Shown in pieces: positions 17,969 through 25,964 of a stretch of 30,989 nucleotides of DNA. Both the position numbers and the translations under genes were made by a program. This DNA comes from JAFALX01 sp050734185 (GTDB lineage Bacteria > Chloroflexota > Dormibacteria > Aeolococcales > Aeolococcaceae), in the NCBI GenBank assembly GCA_050734185.1, contig JBOHUE010000141.1, positions 1-30,989 of the forward strand, read 5' to 3'. Within the stretch, counting starts at the first letter, position 1; every line of letters starts with the position of its first letter. The notes beneath the pieces are model-generated. The model did no database searches. It was given only the letters and a program-made list of their open reading frames with translations, and was not told where the DNA came from.

Positions 17969-17997
17969 TTGGAATTCAGCGCCCGCGGGTGTACGCT
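17969..17997 (+). promoter_or_regulatory. Promoter of the response regulator gene
   Basis: TTGGAA (17969-17974), a 17-base spacer and TACGCT (17992-17997) make a good sigma-70-type promoter. The -10 ends 11 bp before the ATG at 18009, so the leader is only a few bases long and there is no Shine-Dalgarno. Confidence 0.6.
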
Positions 17998-18008
17998 GTG
18001 CGGTCCCG

Positions 18009-18416
18009 ATGGACGCCGCGCGCTCCCCCGAGCGCATTCTCATAGTCGACGACGATCCCTCGTATCTGCGCTACCTGGATCTCCGTCTCCACCACGAGGG
18101 CTATCAAACGTACATGGCCGCCTCTGCGGAGGATGGCCTCGGCGCAGTCGAATCCTTCAAGCCGACGCTCGTGATCACCGACATCGTCCTGCCGGGCATG
18201 AGCGGCGTCGAGCTGGTGCGCCGGCTGCGGGCGGACACCCGCCATCGCCGGCTGCCGATCCTGATCCTCACGGGCGCCGACCACTCGGCCGAGGTTGGTG
18301 ACGTCGTCGGTCTCGGGCTCGTCTGGTACCTGCGCAAGGGCGCGGAGTGGCCGGTGATCAGGCGCACGATCCACAACCTCTCGCTGCGCGCGCGGGAGCT
18401 GCTCGTCGCCTCATAA
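18009..18416 (+). CDS. Single-domain response regulator (receiver only)
   Basis: This 135-aa protein is a stand-alone receiver domain. It has the acidic pair in ILIVDDDPSYLRY, the phosphorylatable Asp in LVITDIVLPGMSGVE, the Thr in ILTGADH and the conserved Lys in YLRKGAEW. After the receiver there is only one short helical tail (IRRTIHNLSLRAREL), with no DNA-binding or enzyme domain. It therefore must work through a partner, as a CheY-type shuttle or by binding another protein. No histidine kinase is in the window. It starts at the ATG just after a TACGCT -10 and is divergent from the surface-protein gene. Confidence 0.92.
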   Translation: MDAARSPERILIVDDDPSYLRYLDLRLHHEGYQTYMAASAEDGLGAVESFKPTLVITDIVLPGMSGVELVRRLRADTRHRRLPILILTGADHSAEVGDVVGLGLVWYLRKGAEWPVIRRTIHNLSLRARELLVAS

Positions 18417-18455
18417 CCACCCCATAGCCGGCGATCGCGCCTCGGTCGAGCGCGC

Positions 18456-18461
18456 TATGAT
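18456..18461 (+). promoter_or_regulatory. -10 box (TATGAT) for the secreted protein gene
   Basis: TATGAT lies 34 bp before the ATG at 18496. It overlaps an earlier ATG at 18457, which argues for the later start. Confidence 0.4.
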
Positions 18462-18495
18462 CGCGCCAACTGCTTCAGGTAAGGGGACAGGCGGC

Positions 18496-19455
18496 ATGGC
18501 TCACGGATGGTCCAGGCGGCGCAGGACGCTGACCCTGCTGGTGGTGGCGGCCGCGATGAGCGGCGCGCTGGTGGCCATGCTGCCCCGGCAGGCCGCCCAC
18601 TCGGTTGCCCTGGCGCCGCGCCCGCATTCGACGATGTCGCGCCTGATCCCGCTGCCGGCGCTCGGTCTCCCGCAGCCTCTACCCCTCACCTACGGTGGCG
18701 GCCAGGTCGAGGTGACGCCGAAGACCTACATGGTCTTCTGGGGCTGGGCCAACCCGGCCGATCCGGTGGCGACCCTCATGCGGAGCTTCGTCGGGGCCAT
18801 CGGCGGCACCTCGTGGGCGGCGATCGACAACCAGTACTACGAGACGGACAACGGCCAGCAGCTCCACGTGACCAACCCGGCGAACCAGCTCGCCGGGGTG
18901 TGGTTCGACAACACCAACCCCATCAACAACAACCTCAGCACCAACGACATCGCCAACGAGGCGCTGCGCGGCATCCAGCACTTCGGCATCACCGATCTGC
19001 ACGACTCGAACGTCGTGGTGGCCCAGCCGCAGAATGCCAACGACGCCGGCTTCAACAGCGGGCAGTACTGCGCCTGGCACGACATCAGCAGCAATGGCTA
19101 CGCGCTTCCGGTCGGGACGCCGCCCTTCGCGTTCACCAGCATGCCGTACGTCCTCAACCAGGGCGCCGCATGCGGCCAGGACTTCGTGAACACGGCACCC
19201 GGCGGTGACCTCGACGGGTTCACCATCGTTCTCGGCCACGAGATCGAAGAGGCGGTGACCGACCCGGGTGGCGGGATCCCGTCCGACACCGGCTGGATGG
19301 ACTTCAACACCTCCGAGAACGGCGACAAGTGCTCCTGGGTGTCCATCGGCCCGGGCGGCGTCACCAACATCACCGGCAACGACGGCAGGCTGTACGCCGC
19401 CCAGGGCCTCTGGGACAACTCGCAGCTGTTCGGGCTCGGCTACTGCTCCAACTGA
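18496..19455 (+). CDS. Secreted Exordium-like protein with GHEIEEAVTDP motif
   Basis: This 319-aa exported protein has a Tat-like or Sec signal with RRRR followed by a hydrophobic core (TLTLLVVAAAMSGALVAML). The mature part has YMVFWGWANP, then IDNQYYETDNGQQ, and the motif LGHEIEEAVTDP at about 246-257. The HE..EAxTDP signature is typical of secreted Exordium/phosphate-induced-like proteins. It also resembles a metal-binding HExxxA site, but no activity is proven and a peptidase role is only a guess. Three or four Cys in the second half may form disulfides. The ATG at 18496 is preferred over 18457 because a -10 box overlaps the earlier one and GGGG lies upstream. It ends 3 bp from the convergent glycosyltransferase gene. 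Confidence 0.8.
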   Translation: MAHGWSRRRRTLTLLVVAAAMSGALVAMLPRQAAHSVALAPRPHSTMSRLIPLPALGLPQPLPLTYGGGQVEVTPKTYMVFWGWANPADPVATLMRSFVGAIGGTSWAAIDNQYYETDNGQQLHVTNPANQLAGVWFDNTNPINNNLSTNDIANEALRGIQHFGITDLHDSNVVVAQPQNANDAGFNSGQYCAWHDISSNGYALPVGTPPFAFTSMPYVLNQGAACGQDFVNTAPGGDLDGFTIVLGHEIEEAVTDPGGGIPSDTGWMDFNTSENGDKCSWVSIGPGGVTNITGNDGRLYAAQGLWDNSQLFGLGYCSN

Positions 19456-19458
19456 GCG

Positions 19459-20886
19459 TCAGCGCCGGTACGTGACCACGCAGACCCCGAGCCAGCACTG
19501 ACGCGCTCGTGCGGTGTAGCCGTCGGCCAGTGACGGCGCCGACTCGTTCGGCTGCGTGACCGCGTAGACAGCGCCGCCGGCCGCGACGACGTGCGCCGGA
19601 ACGCGCGGGGTGACGACGCCCGGCGGATACACGGCGGTGCCCCAGTACCACTGCACCGAGGCCTGCAGCAGCAGCGACCGCCGCACCAGTTGGGAGGGAG
19701 CCTCATCGAGCAGCAGGAGGTACTCGCTGGCGTAGGCGTCGACGACGTCGTCGGGGCCCACCTCGGACTGCAACGCGGCGATCGCGGGGGCGATGTCCGG
19801 GTGGTCGGGGATGAGCGCAAGGGCCAGCGTCGCGCCAAGAACCGCGATGAGACCGGCGGCGATGAGCCGTCGTGAGCTGAGCAGCGCGAGCCCGGCACCG
19901 AAGAGCGCGTACGCCGGCCCCCACACAACGCCTCCGTAGCGGCCGTCCACCAACGGATGCCAGAGGCTCAACGGGAACAGCAGCAGCGCCGCGCCGATGC
20001 CGCAGACGGTGACGAACAGCGCCGCGCGCCGTCCCGTCGTGCTCAGCGAACTGCGGTGCGCTATGAGCACGCCGAGCAGCAGGATCCCCGCGATGATGGC
20101 GACGCCCTGGAACACCTGCATTGCCGGTTTCCACGGCACCCACGGCTCGATGGGCGGTCCCGCGAAGAACTGCACGAACGCGCCGCTCACCGACTCGAAA
20201 TCGATGGGCTGCACCCAGAACGGTTGCCCTGCGTGGCCCAGCTGCGCGGAAGCCGCAACCAGCCAGGGAACCAGCGTGAGGCAGGCGGCGCCCGCGACCG
20301 CTGCCGCGACCAGCGTCCGCGTCCATCCGGCATGCAGCACGAAGCACACCGCCGCCAGCTCCGCGGGGATGGCCAGGACGGCGAAGTAGTCGCTGTACAG
20401 CGACAGCGCCAGGAGCGCGCCATAGATTGCCCACCGAGCCGCTGTGGGGCGCTCTACAGCCCGCCACAGCGCCAGCGTGGCTGCCAGCACTAACGTCGTC
20501 GCCACGGCGTACATGCGGGCGTCCAGCGCGCTCAGTGCGAGCGCGGGGCTGACGGCGCAGATGGCTGCGGTGAAGACGCCGCCGCGATCTCCGGCGATGC
20601 GCCGTCCCAGGGCCGCGCCGAGTGGGATAGCCGCCGCGCCGGCAAGCGCCGGGAAGAGCCGCAACCCGACCGCTCCTGTCGCCAGCGACGCGACGGCGCG
20701 CTCGACGATGTAGGCGACCGGCGGGGCGCTGTCGGCGCGGACGACGTCGAGCATGCTGCCGAGCGGGCGACTCGTCGCGAGCGCGGTGAACGCCTCGTCG
20801 CGCCAGATGGGCTGATAGCCGAGCAGCGCGAGCCGGCCGGCGAGCCCCGCGACGGTGATTGCGCTGACGCGCCCGGCGTACGTCAT
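19459..20886 (-). CDS. GT-C family glycosyltransferase, ArnT/PMT-like (475 aa)
   Basis: This polytopic membrane protein has about ten hydrophobic segments, for example LAALLGY-type helices, then TLALWRAVERP and VAAAVAGAACLTLVPWLVAA. Near the N-terminus, PIWRDEAFTALATSRPLG has the acidic DE pair on the first outer loop that marks GT-C (GT39/GT83) transferases using polyprenyl-phosphate sugars. A second loop includes DSAPPVAYIVERA. It probably transfers a sugar to protein or lipid at the outer face of the membrane. Acceptor and donor are unknown. The ATG (20884-20886) overlaps the stop of the upstream transferase by four bases, so both are co-translated. The C-terminal soluble part (about 365-475) has two Cys near the end. 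Confidence 0.85.
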   Translation of the reverse strand: MTYAGRVSAITVAGLAGRLALLGYQPIWRDEAFTALATSRPLGSMLDVVRADSAPPVAYIVERAVASLATGAVGLRLFPALAGAAAIPLGAALGRRIAGDRGGVFTAAICAVSPALALSALDARMYAVATTLVLAATLALWRAVERPTAARWAIYGALLALSLYSDYFAVLAIPAELAAVCFVLHAGWTRTLVAAAVAGAACLTLVPWLVAASAQLGHAGQPFWVQPIDFESVSGAFVQFFAGPPIEPWVPWKPAMQVFQGVAIIAGILLLGVLIAHRSSLSTTGRRAALFVTVCGIGAALLLFPLSLWHPLVDGRYGGVVWGPAYALFGAGLALLSSRRLIAAGLIAVLGATLALALIPDHPDIAPAIAALQSEVGPDDVVDAYASEYLLLLDEAPSQLVRRSLLLQASVQWYWGTAVYPPGVVTPRVPAHVVAAGGAVYAVTQPNESAPSLADGYTARARQCWLGVCVVTYRR

Positions 20887-22370
20887 GGCACCACGTCCCA
20901 CACGGCCGGGTTGCCTGCGGGGTCACGCGCGACAACGGCCGCGCGTGCAGCGGTGGCAGAGTCTGTTGCGCGGGCGATGTCGTTGCGACTCAATGCGACG
21001 ATCAGCGAGTAGACACCGGGGTTGCGCAGGTGTGCACCCGGCGACACAAGCGACGGCGGGCTGTCCCAGTCGAGGAAGCGCACGACGAACGCGCTGTAGT
21101 CGTCGATGATCGCCACGGTTCCGGCGCCGCGATGAGCAGCCGCTGCGAGTTCCACCGCCGCGAACGAGTATGGGTCGTAGCGCTGGCTGACCGGCCTGCC
21201 GAGATACGTGGTGATTGACGCCGCGCCGACTCCAGCGAGCGTCGCAGCAAGCGCCAGCACCGCGGCCGAGCGCCCGCGATCGCCCAGCAATGAGCGGGCC
21301 GGCCGCACGGCCTCGACGCAGCCGATGCCGACCAACACGGCGACGAACGGTGCGATGCCGAGGCTGCGCAGGAAGTGCGGCGACCCACCCTCGTTGGCGA
21401 TGAGCGGTGGGATGAGGAACACGACCAACCCGATGAGCAGCGCGGCGTGCGCGTGGTCCGCACGCAGCCGCCACGCGCGCCACACACCGAACGCGAACGG
21501 GATGAACAGCAGCGGACCGAGCAGCGGCAGTCCGCCGACGTCGTGCCGCTCGTTGGGATCGCCGGTCACGAGAAACATGCCGAGTGTTCGCACGATGTGC
21601 ACCGGATAGCTGTCCTGCGACGTCGACTCCGGGTTGAACGCCAGCACCGATGCGCCACGACCGAAGTACGCGCTGAAGTCGGTGACCGCTGTCAACAACA
21701 TCGGTGCCGCGACAATGAGAAACGCGAGCGCGGCCCACGCGATTCCCGGACGCATGCGCACGTAGCGCTCTCGGTCTGTGCGGCGCATCCACAGCAACCA
21801 CACGATGACGAACGCGGGCGCGAGCTTCAGGGGCTGATATGCCCAGAGTCCGAGCGCCGCGGTGGCGCCGGTGGCGAGTGCCCAGCGACGGCCGGGATGG
21901 TCGCCCCAGCGCAGCATCGCCGCCAGTGCGAGAGCACCGACGCCGACGACGAGGATGACGCGAAACCCATCTCGCGACACGCAGATGAGCCAGAGCGAGC
22001 CGGCCGCCCACGCCATCGCCGCGAGCGCAGGCCAGCGGCCGAACCGCCGCGCCGCGAGCCAGATGGCGATCACCCCGGCGACGCCCACCGCCGCTGCGGT
22101 GCTGCGCAGCACCAGTGTTGACGTACCGAAAAAGCGGAACGCGACGGCGACCATGTAGGCGAACCAGGCCTCGCGGCCGCCGTCGTCGTCAAAGAAGATC
22201 GGGTGGTAGCCCGGCTCGTGCAGCAGGCGCTGCGCGCTCAGGCCTTCGGCGGCTTCATCGGCGTACAGGCCACCCGGCTGGGTGGCCAGCCCCCAGAAGC
22301 GCGCCAGGATCGCTGCCAGTGCGATCGCAATGAACGCGCCGGCAGCGACCCGCGCGGAACGGGTTCTCAG
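20883..22370 (-). CDS. GT-C family glycosyltransferase, start uncertain
   Basis: This membrane transferase resembles its downstream neighbour. The part after the ATG at 22154 (MVAVAFRFFGTSTLVLRSTAA onward, 423 aa) lacks the catalytic loop. The same frame stays open upstream and encodes GGLYADEAAEGLSAQRLL, then GYHPIFFDDDGGREAWFAY, the typical DE-containing outer loop of GT39-like enzymes, preceded by a hydrophobic helix. The true protein must therefore begin near 22370, but between there and the frame's stop (about 22421) I find no ATG, GTG or TTG in frame. A CTG at 22368-22370, next to the stop of the upstream gene, is the best candidate. About ten membrane segments. It is probably the first of a two-transferase unit that decorates surface molecules. 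Confidence 0.75.
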   Translation of the reverse strand: MRTRSARVAAGAFIAIALAAILARFWGLATQPGGLYADEAAEGLSAQRLLHEPGYHPIFFDDDGGREAWFAYMVAVAFRFFGTSTLVLRSTAAAVGVAGVIAIWLAARRFGRWPALAAMAWAAGSLWLICVSRDGFRVILVVGVGALALAAMLRWGDHPGRRWALATGATAALGLWAYQPLKLAPAFVIVWLLWMRRTDRERYVRMRPGIAWAALAFLIVAAPMLLTAVTDFSAYFGRGASVLAFNPESTSQDSYPVHIVRTLGMFLVTGDPNERHDVGGLPLLGPLLFIPFAFGVWRAWRLRADHAHAALLIGLVVFLIPPLIANEGGSPHFLRSLGIAPFVAVLVGIGCVEAVRPARSLLGDRGRSAAVLALAATLAGVGAASITTYLGRPVSQRYDPYSFAAVELAAAAHRGAGTVAIIDDYSAFVVRFLDWDSPPSLVSPGAHLRNPGVYSLIVALSRNDIARATDSATAARAAVVARDPAGNPAVWDVVP

Positions 22371-22374
22371 TGAC

Positions 22375-22620
22375 TCAGGCGGCGGAGGTCGCGCCCTCGA
22401 GCTCGGCCACCGGCCGGCACATTAGCGCGCGGGTGGCGGCGACGCGGCAGGCCAGCATCTCGAGGATGTCGTCCAGCTGTCCGCGGAGTGTGAGGTCGAG
22501 CTCGATCGGGTGGTTGTCGATCTCCCGCAGCAGCGCTGACAACCGAAGCGCCTTCTGATCGATCCGAGCGACGACCTCGTGCGGGCTGGCGGCCGTCGCT
22601 CCTGAATGATTCGGCTCCAA
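22375..22620 (-). CDS. Hypothetical small helical protein (81 aa)
   Basis: A TTG start (22618-22620) is chosen because AAGGAGG lies 8 bp upstream, the best ribosome binding site in the region. The product begins MEPNHSGATAAS and continues with HEVVARIDQKALRLSALL, NHPIELDLTLRGQLDDILEML and two Cys. It is predicted to be two or three helices with no membrane segment. I recognise no family. The stop (22375-22377) is 4-7 bp from the presumed start of the glycosyltransferase, so it leads a three-gene operon. An alternative GTG in another frame at 22625 is less likely because it lacks correct spacing. Confidence 0.55.
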   Translation of the reverse strand: MEPNHSGATAASPHEVVARIDQKALRLSALLREIDNHPIELDLTLRGQLDDILEMLACRVAATRALMCRPVAELEGATSAA

Positions 22621-22720
22621 TCCACTGTCCTCCTTGTGTGCAGGGTGGCGGCCGCGCGGCAGGGCCGGGCGCACGGTCAAGTTAACGGCGACGCACACCC
22701 TCTTGGCAACCCCTTGACCG

Positions 22721-22741
22721 ATAAAGGCCGGCGGGTGCCGG
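22721..22741 (-). terminator. Weak hairpin plus U-rich tail after the Pro-Thr membrane protein
   Basis: CCGGC and GCCGG pair around a four-base loop just after the stop at 22744, followed on the minus strand by CCTTTAT. Short stem, so only a weak terminator. Confidence 0.35.
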
Positions 22742-22743
22742 GT

Positions 22744-24369
22744 TCAGAGAGCGGCCGGCTCCTTGTCGAGCCGTTCCTTGCGCCGGTTGTGGAAGAAGAA
22801 GAAGGACCACAAACCGACGGCGAGCACCGTCAGCACGCCGAGGAGCACAGCCAGGTAGAGGATCTGCGCGTTGCCGCTCGCCCCCAGGGAGCTGTCCGTC
22901 GGGTGGAGCACGGTGTGCACGAACACGAAGATGGCGAACACGTACAGCCCGAGCCAGGCGAAGCGGTTCCAGTGGATGACCTTCTCGCCGTCCATGAACT
23001 TGATCGGGATCAGCGAGAACACGATCAGCTGGATGCCGGCGACCCAGATCGTGGCGAGCAGGGTGTCGAGCGCGACCATGATGAACGCGGGGTTCGTAGT
23101 CCCATCGACGGCGCCCTTGACCGGGATCCAGATGAACCAGGCGGCGAAGGCGATCGCGAGGACGAAGAGCGACGTGACGAACAGGCTGTGTCCGTCCTCA
23201 CGGTCGGATAGCGTGTCGCTGAACGCGATGCCGGTGGTCAGACCAAAGATGAAGCCCGGCTCGAAGTTGAAGATGCGCGACACCACGACGAGCCCGACGG
23301 CGAAGAGGATGCCCGCGGGGAATGTGATCAACCGGCCGCGATGATGGAATCGGTGGCGCACGTATTCGCTGCGCGCGATGTCGTGGATCAGGGTGAGAAC
23401 GACCAACGCACCGATGAGGCCGATGAGCTCCGCGTACGTCGAGGAGTTGAAGCCCGCGGCGGGGTCGAGGAACGTGTACAGCAGCCCCGCGATGACCACG
23501 AAGAACGCGAGCGCGAAATGCGTGGGCAGGCGGTGGAGCACGTTGTGCCAGCCGCTGAACTTGCCCTTGGAGACGCCGAGCCAGCTGGTGATCTCGCCGT
23601 AGTTCTCACGCAGCGTCCCGTTGATGAGCTCGGCAGGGAGCGCGAGCAGCGCCGCGAGGATGAGCGCGAGGAAGAGATTGATTCCGATCAGCTTCAGACT
23701 CGTGGACACCGTCAACGGCGTGGCGATGGTGGTGATCGGCGGCAGCACCTTCTGCGGCGTCGGCGGTGGCGGCGCGCCGTTGAGGCTGGTGACCGGCGCC
23801 GGGACCGGCGTGACCTCGGGGGTTGGCGTGGGTGATGGCGCCGGCGTCGGCGTTGCAGCCGCCGCCTGCACCTGAGACGACGGGGCTGGTGTCGGCGTGG
23901 GCGTTGGCGTCGGCTCCGGGGTCGGCGCAGCCGGGATCGCCACCGGGACCGGGGTGGGCGTCGGGGTCGGAACTGGGGTCGGCGCCGGCGTAGCGGGAGC
24001 CGGCGTATCCGTGGGAGCCGGCGTATCCGTGGGAGTTGGCGTTGGGATAGGGGTCGGCGTCGGCGTGGGAATGGGAGTCGGCGTGGGAGTGGGAATGGGC
24101 GTCGGCGTGGGAGTAGGAATGGGCGTCGGCGGGCATGTGTTGTTCTCGTCGCCGCTGCAGTTGTCGTCGCCGGCGGGCTGAGCCAACGCTGTCAGAGCCG
24201 TGGGCGTGTCGGCAGCAACGGGCCTTCCGCCGATGACGGACGCCATTCCGAGTGCGACTGCGGCCCCAGCAATCAGGACGGCCACTAGCCGCCGGGTGCG
24301 GAGGCGCTTCCGCCTGGCCCTTTCCGTGGCAATACCCCTCTCTCTGGCTGCGCCGCCGCCACGGCGCAT
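22744..24369 (-). CDS. Membrane protein with Pro-Thr repeat stalk and multi-helix domain (541 aa)
   Basis: After a basic start and one hydrophobic helix (about 27-46) comes an outside Cys-containing patch, DDNCSGDENNTCPP. A Pro-Thr-rich stalk (about 80-205) includes four PIPTPTPT octads. The rest (about 220-530) has eight hydrophobic segments, with GRLITFPAGILFAVGLVVV, then EPGFIFGLTTGIAF as a well-formed conserved-looking core. I recall similar PGFxFGLxxG membrane domains in actinobacteria and Chloroflexi without known function. The ATG (24367-24369) has no strong ribosome binding site. An ATT codon 11 residues later has AGAGGGG upstream and is a possible true start. It may be a surface-exposed sensor or transporter (inference). 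Confidence 0.78.
   Translation of the reverse strand: MRRGGGAARERGIATERARRKRLRTRRLVAVLIAGAAVALGMASVIGGRPVAADTPTALTALAQPAGDDNCSGDENNTCPPTPIPTPTPTPIPTPTPTPIPTPTPTPIPTPTPTDTPAPTDTPAPATPAPTPVPTPTPTPVPVAIPAAPTPEPTPTPTPTPAPSSQVQAAAATPTPAPSPTPTPEVTPVPAPVTSLNGAPPPPTPQKVLPPITTIATPLTVSTSLKLIGINLFLALILAALLALPAELINGTLRENYGEITSWLGVSKGKFSGWHNVLHRLPTHFALAFFVVIAGLLYTFLDPAAGFNSSTYAELIGLIGALVVLTLIHDIARSEYVRHRFHHRGRLITFPAGILFAVGLVVVSRIFNFEPGFIFGLTTGIAFSDTLSDREDGHSLFVTSLFVLAIAFAAWFIWIPVKGAVDGTTNPAFIMVALDTLLATIWVAGIQLIVFSLIPIKFMDGEKVIHWNRFAWLGLYVFAIFVFVHTVLHPTDSSLGASGNAQILYLAVLLGVLTVLAVGLWSFFFFHNRRKERLDKEPAAL
24025..24129 (-). repeat. 24-bp tandem repeat coding PIPTPTPT
   Basis: About four copies of a 24-bp unit encode PTPTPTPI octads, diverging into PTDTPAP toward the low-coordinate side. 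Slightly different codons (GGA, GGC, GGG on the + strand) show that the copies have drifted. Copy number is likely to vary between strains. Confidence 0.75.
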
Positions 24370-24481
24370 GCCGCCGCCAAGCGCAGGTTTGGCCGCTATT
24401 CTCGTTCCGCACTGACCGTTACGTCAACGTTTGATCAACGACACGATTCGTTTTCGGTTATATCGGCCGGCAGGGCCGGGC

Positions 24482-24487
24482 TAGACT
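24482..24487 (+). promoter_or_regulatory. Candidate -10 box (TAGACT) for tRNA-Leu
   Basis: TAGACT lies 16 bases before the mature tRNA 5' end, a usual distance for a tRNA promoter. No good -35 is visible. Confidence 0.35.
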
Positions 24488-24503
24488 GGCGCGAAAGCGA
24501 CCA

Positions 24504-24585
24504 GCGCGGATGGCGGAATTGGTAGACGCGCGGGACTTAGGATCCCGTGGGGCGACCCGTCCGAGTTCGAGTCTCGGTCCGCGCA
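24504..24585 (+). tRNA. tRNA-Leu (anticodon TAG)
   Basis: This is an 82-base type II tRNA. The acceptor GCGCGGA pairs with TCCGCGC. The D arm is GGCGGAATTGGTAGACGC, the anticodon stem CGGGA/TCCCG carries loop CTTAGGA (anticodon TAG, reading CTA), the variable arm is GGGGCGACCC, and the T arm is CCGAG-TTCGAGT-CTCGG. The CCA is not encoded. It lies 25 bp before tig, an arrangement also found in actinobacteria. Confidence 0.97.
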
Positions 24586-24610
24586 ACCGGTCAGGGCATG
24601 ATGGGGTGAC

Positions 24611-25915
24611 ATGGCGGTTTCCGAACTTTCAGTCGACGTCGAACGCAAACCCGGCTCGCAGGTTGCTCTGCGAGTGGAGGCGCCGGCGGCCGACGTCGAC
24701 TCCGCGATTGCCGAAGCACTGCGGCGGCTCGCGGGCCGCGTGCGCATCCCCGGATTCCGTCCGGGCAAAGCGCCGGCGGCGATGGTGGAGCGCGCCGTCG
24801 GCTGGGACCTCGTCCGCCAGGACGCGGTCGAGCACCTGGTGCCGACGCTCTACGAGCGCGCGCTGGAGCGGGCGGGCGTCGATCCCGTCGGCGACCCTGA
24901 GTTCGACGTTGCGACGCTGGAGCGCGAGCAACCGCTGACGTTCACCGCGACGGTGACCGTCAAGCCCGACGTCGACCTGCGCGATTACCAGACGATCTCG
25001 GTGCCGCGCACGACCACAGAGATAGATGACTCGCGCGTGGACGAGGCGCTCGAGGAGGTGCGGCGCCGCCATGCCGACCTCCAGGAGGTGCAGCGACCGG
25101 CACAGGCGGGCGACGTGCTCCGCACCACCCTGCAGATGCGGCGCGGTGACGAGATCCTCTCCGGCGAGGACGAGCGCGAGCGCGACGTCGAGCTCGACCG
25201 CACCACCGTCCTGCCCGGCATCGTCGACGGAGTCATCGGCATGAGCGCCCGGGAGCACCGGTCCTTCGACGTGACCCTTCCCGACGACTACCCGCGCGAG
25301 GAGCTCCGCGGTGCGCACGTCACGATCGACGTCACGGTGCACGCGGTTCGCGAGCGTGAGCTGCCGCCGCTCGATGATTCGCTGGCGGCGACCGATGGTC
25401 ACGGCACGACTCTCGACGAGCTGCGCGAGCACTATCGCGACACGCTGACCAGCGCCGCCAAGACGCATGACCAGGAGTTGTTCGAATCCGATGTGCTCAG
25501 CGCGCTGCGCGAGCACGTGCGCGTCGACGTCCCTGAGGCGATGGTGGAGCAGGAGGTGCAGCGGCAGATCGACGACCTCTCGTTCCGTCTCAGCTCCATC
25601 GGCGTGCCCCTGGCGAAGTACCTCGAGATGAGCGGCCAGTCGATGGAGACGCTGCGCGGAGACCGTCGCGAGGCGGCGGTGCGGCGCGTGCGCATCGACC
25701 TCGCGCTCGACGCGCTCGCCGCAAACGAGGGGCTCGAGGTCGACGAGTCGCAGGTGGAACGCGACATGATCAGGTTTGCCGAAGGCCGCAAGCTGACCGG
25801 GTCGCAGCGACAGCGACTGCGCGACATCGCCCGCCGCGACCTGCGCCGCCGCGCGGCCGCAGAGCGGATGTTGGAGATCGCCGGCGGTGACGCCGCCGGG
25901 TTCGTGCAGACGTGA
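24611..25915 (+). CDS. tig: Trigger factor (ribosome-associated chaperone)
   Basis: This 434-aa chaperone binds the ribosome exit tunnel and folds nascent chains. The ribosome-binding signature GFRPGKAP is at 48-55, within RVRIPGFRPGKAPAAMVER. The PPIase (FKBP-like) domain is about 150-240 (AGDVLRTTLQMRRGDE, then TVLPGIVDGVIGMSAREHRS). A helical C-terminal arm domain fills the rest, including PEAMVEQEVQRQIDDLSFRL. The length is usual for the family. The start ATG follows a GGGGTG. It is likely expressed with tRNA-Leu upstream, and the usual partners clpP and clpX are found 3 kb downstream, separated by three other genes. Confidence 0.97.
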   Translation: MAVSELSVDVERKPGSQVALRVEAPAADVDSAIAEALRRLAGRVRIPGFRPGKAPAAMVERAVGWDLVRQDAVEHLVPTLYERALERAGVDPVGDPEFDVATLEREQPLTFTATVTVKPDVDLRDYQTISVPRTTTEIDDSRVDEALEEVRRRHADLQEVQRPAQAGDVLRTTLQMRRGDEILSGEDERERDVELDRTTVLPGIVDGVIGMSAREHRSFDVTLPDDYPREELRGAHVTIDVTVHAVRERELPPLDDSLAATDGHGTTLDELREHYRDTLTSAAKTHDQELFESDVLSALREHVRVDVPEAMVEQEVQRQIDDLSFRLSSIGVPLAKYLEMSGQSMETLRGDRREAAVRRVRIDLALDALAANEGLEVDESQVERDMIRFAEGRKLTGSQRQRLRDIARRDLRRRAAAERMLEIAGGDAAGFVQT

Positions 25916-25964
25916 CGGCCCGCGCAACGCTTCTGAAAGGACCGACGCCGCAGCATTGAGTGGC

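Noticed and set aside
19703..22011. Two minus frames of 410 and 362 aa over the transferases
   Set aside because: They are out-of-frame Arg-rich readings of the GT-C genes, without hydrophobic helices.
24025..24129. Repeat array considered as CRISPR
   Set aside because: The units are contiguous coding repeats with no unique spacers and no cas genes nearby.
23897..24181. Plus-strand Gly-Val repeat protein (GVGVGVG)
   Set aside because: It is simply the antisense of the Pro-Thr stalk repeat. It has no start signals.
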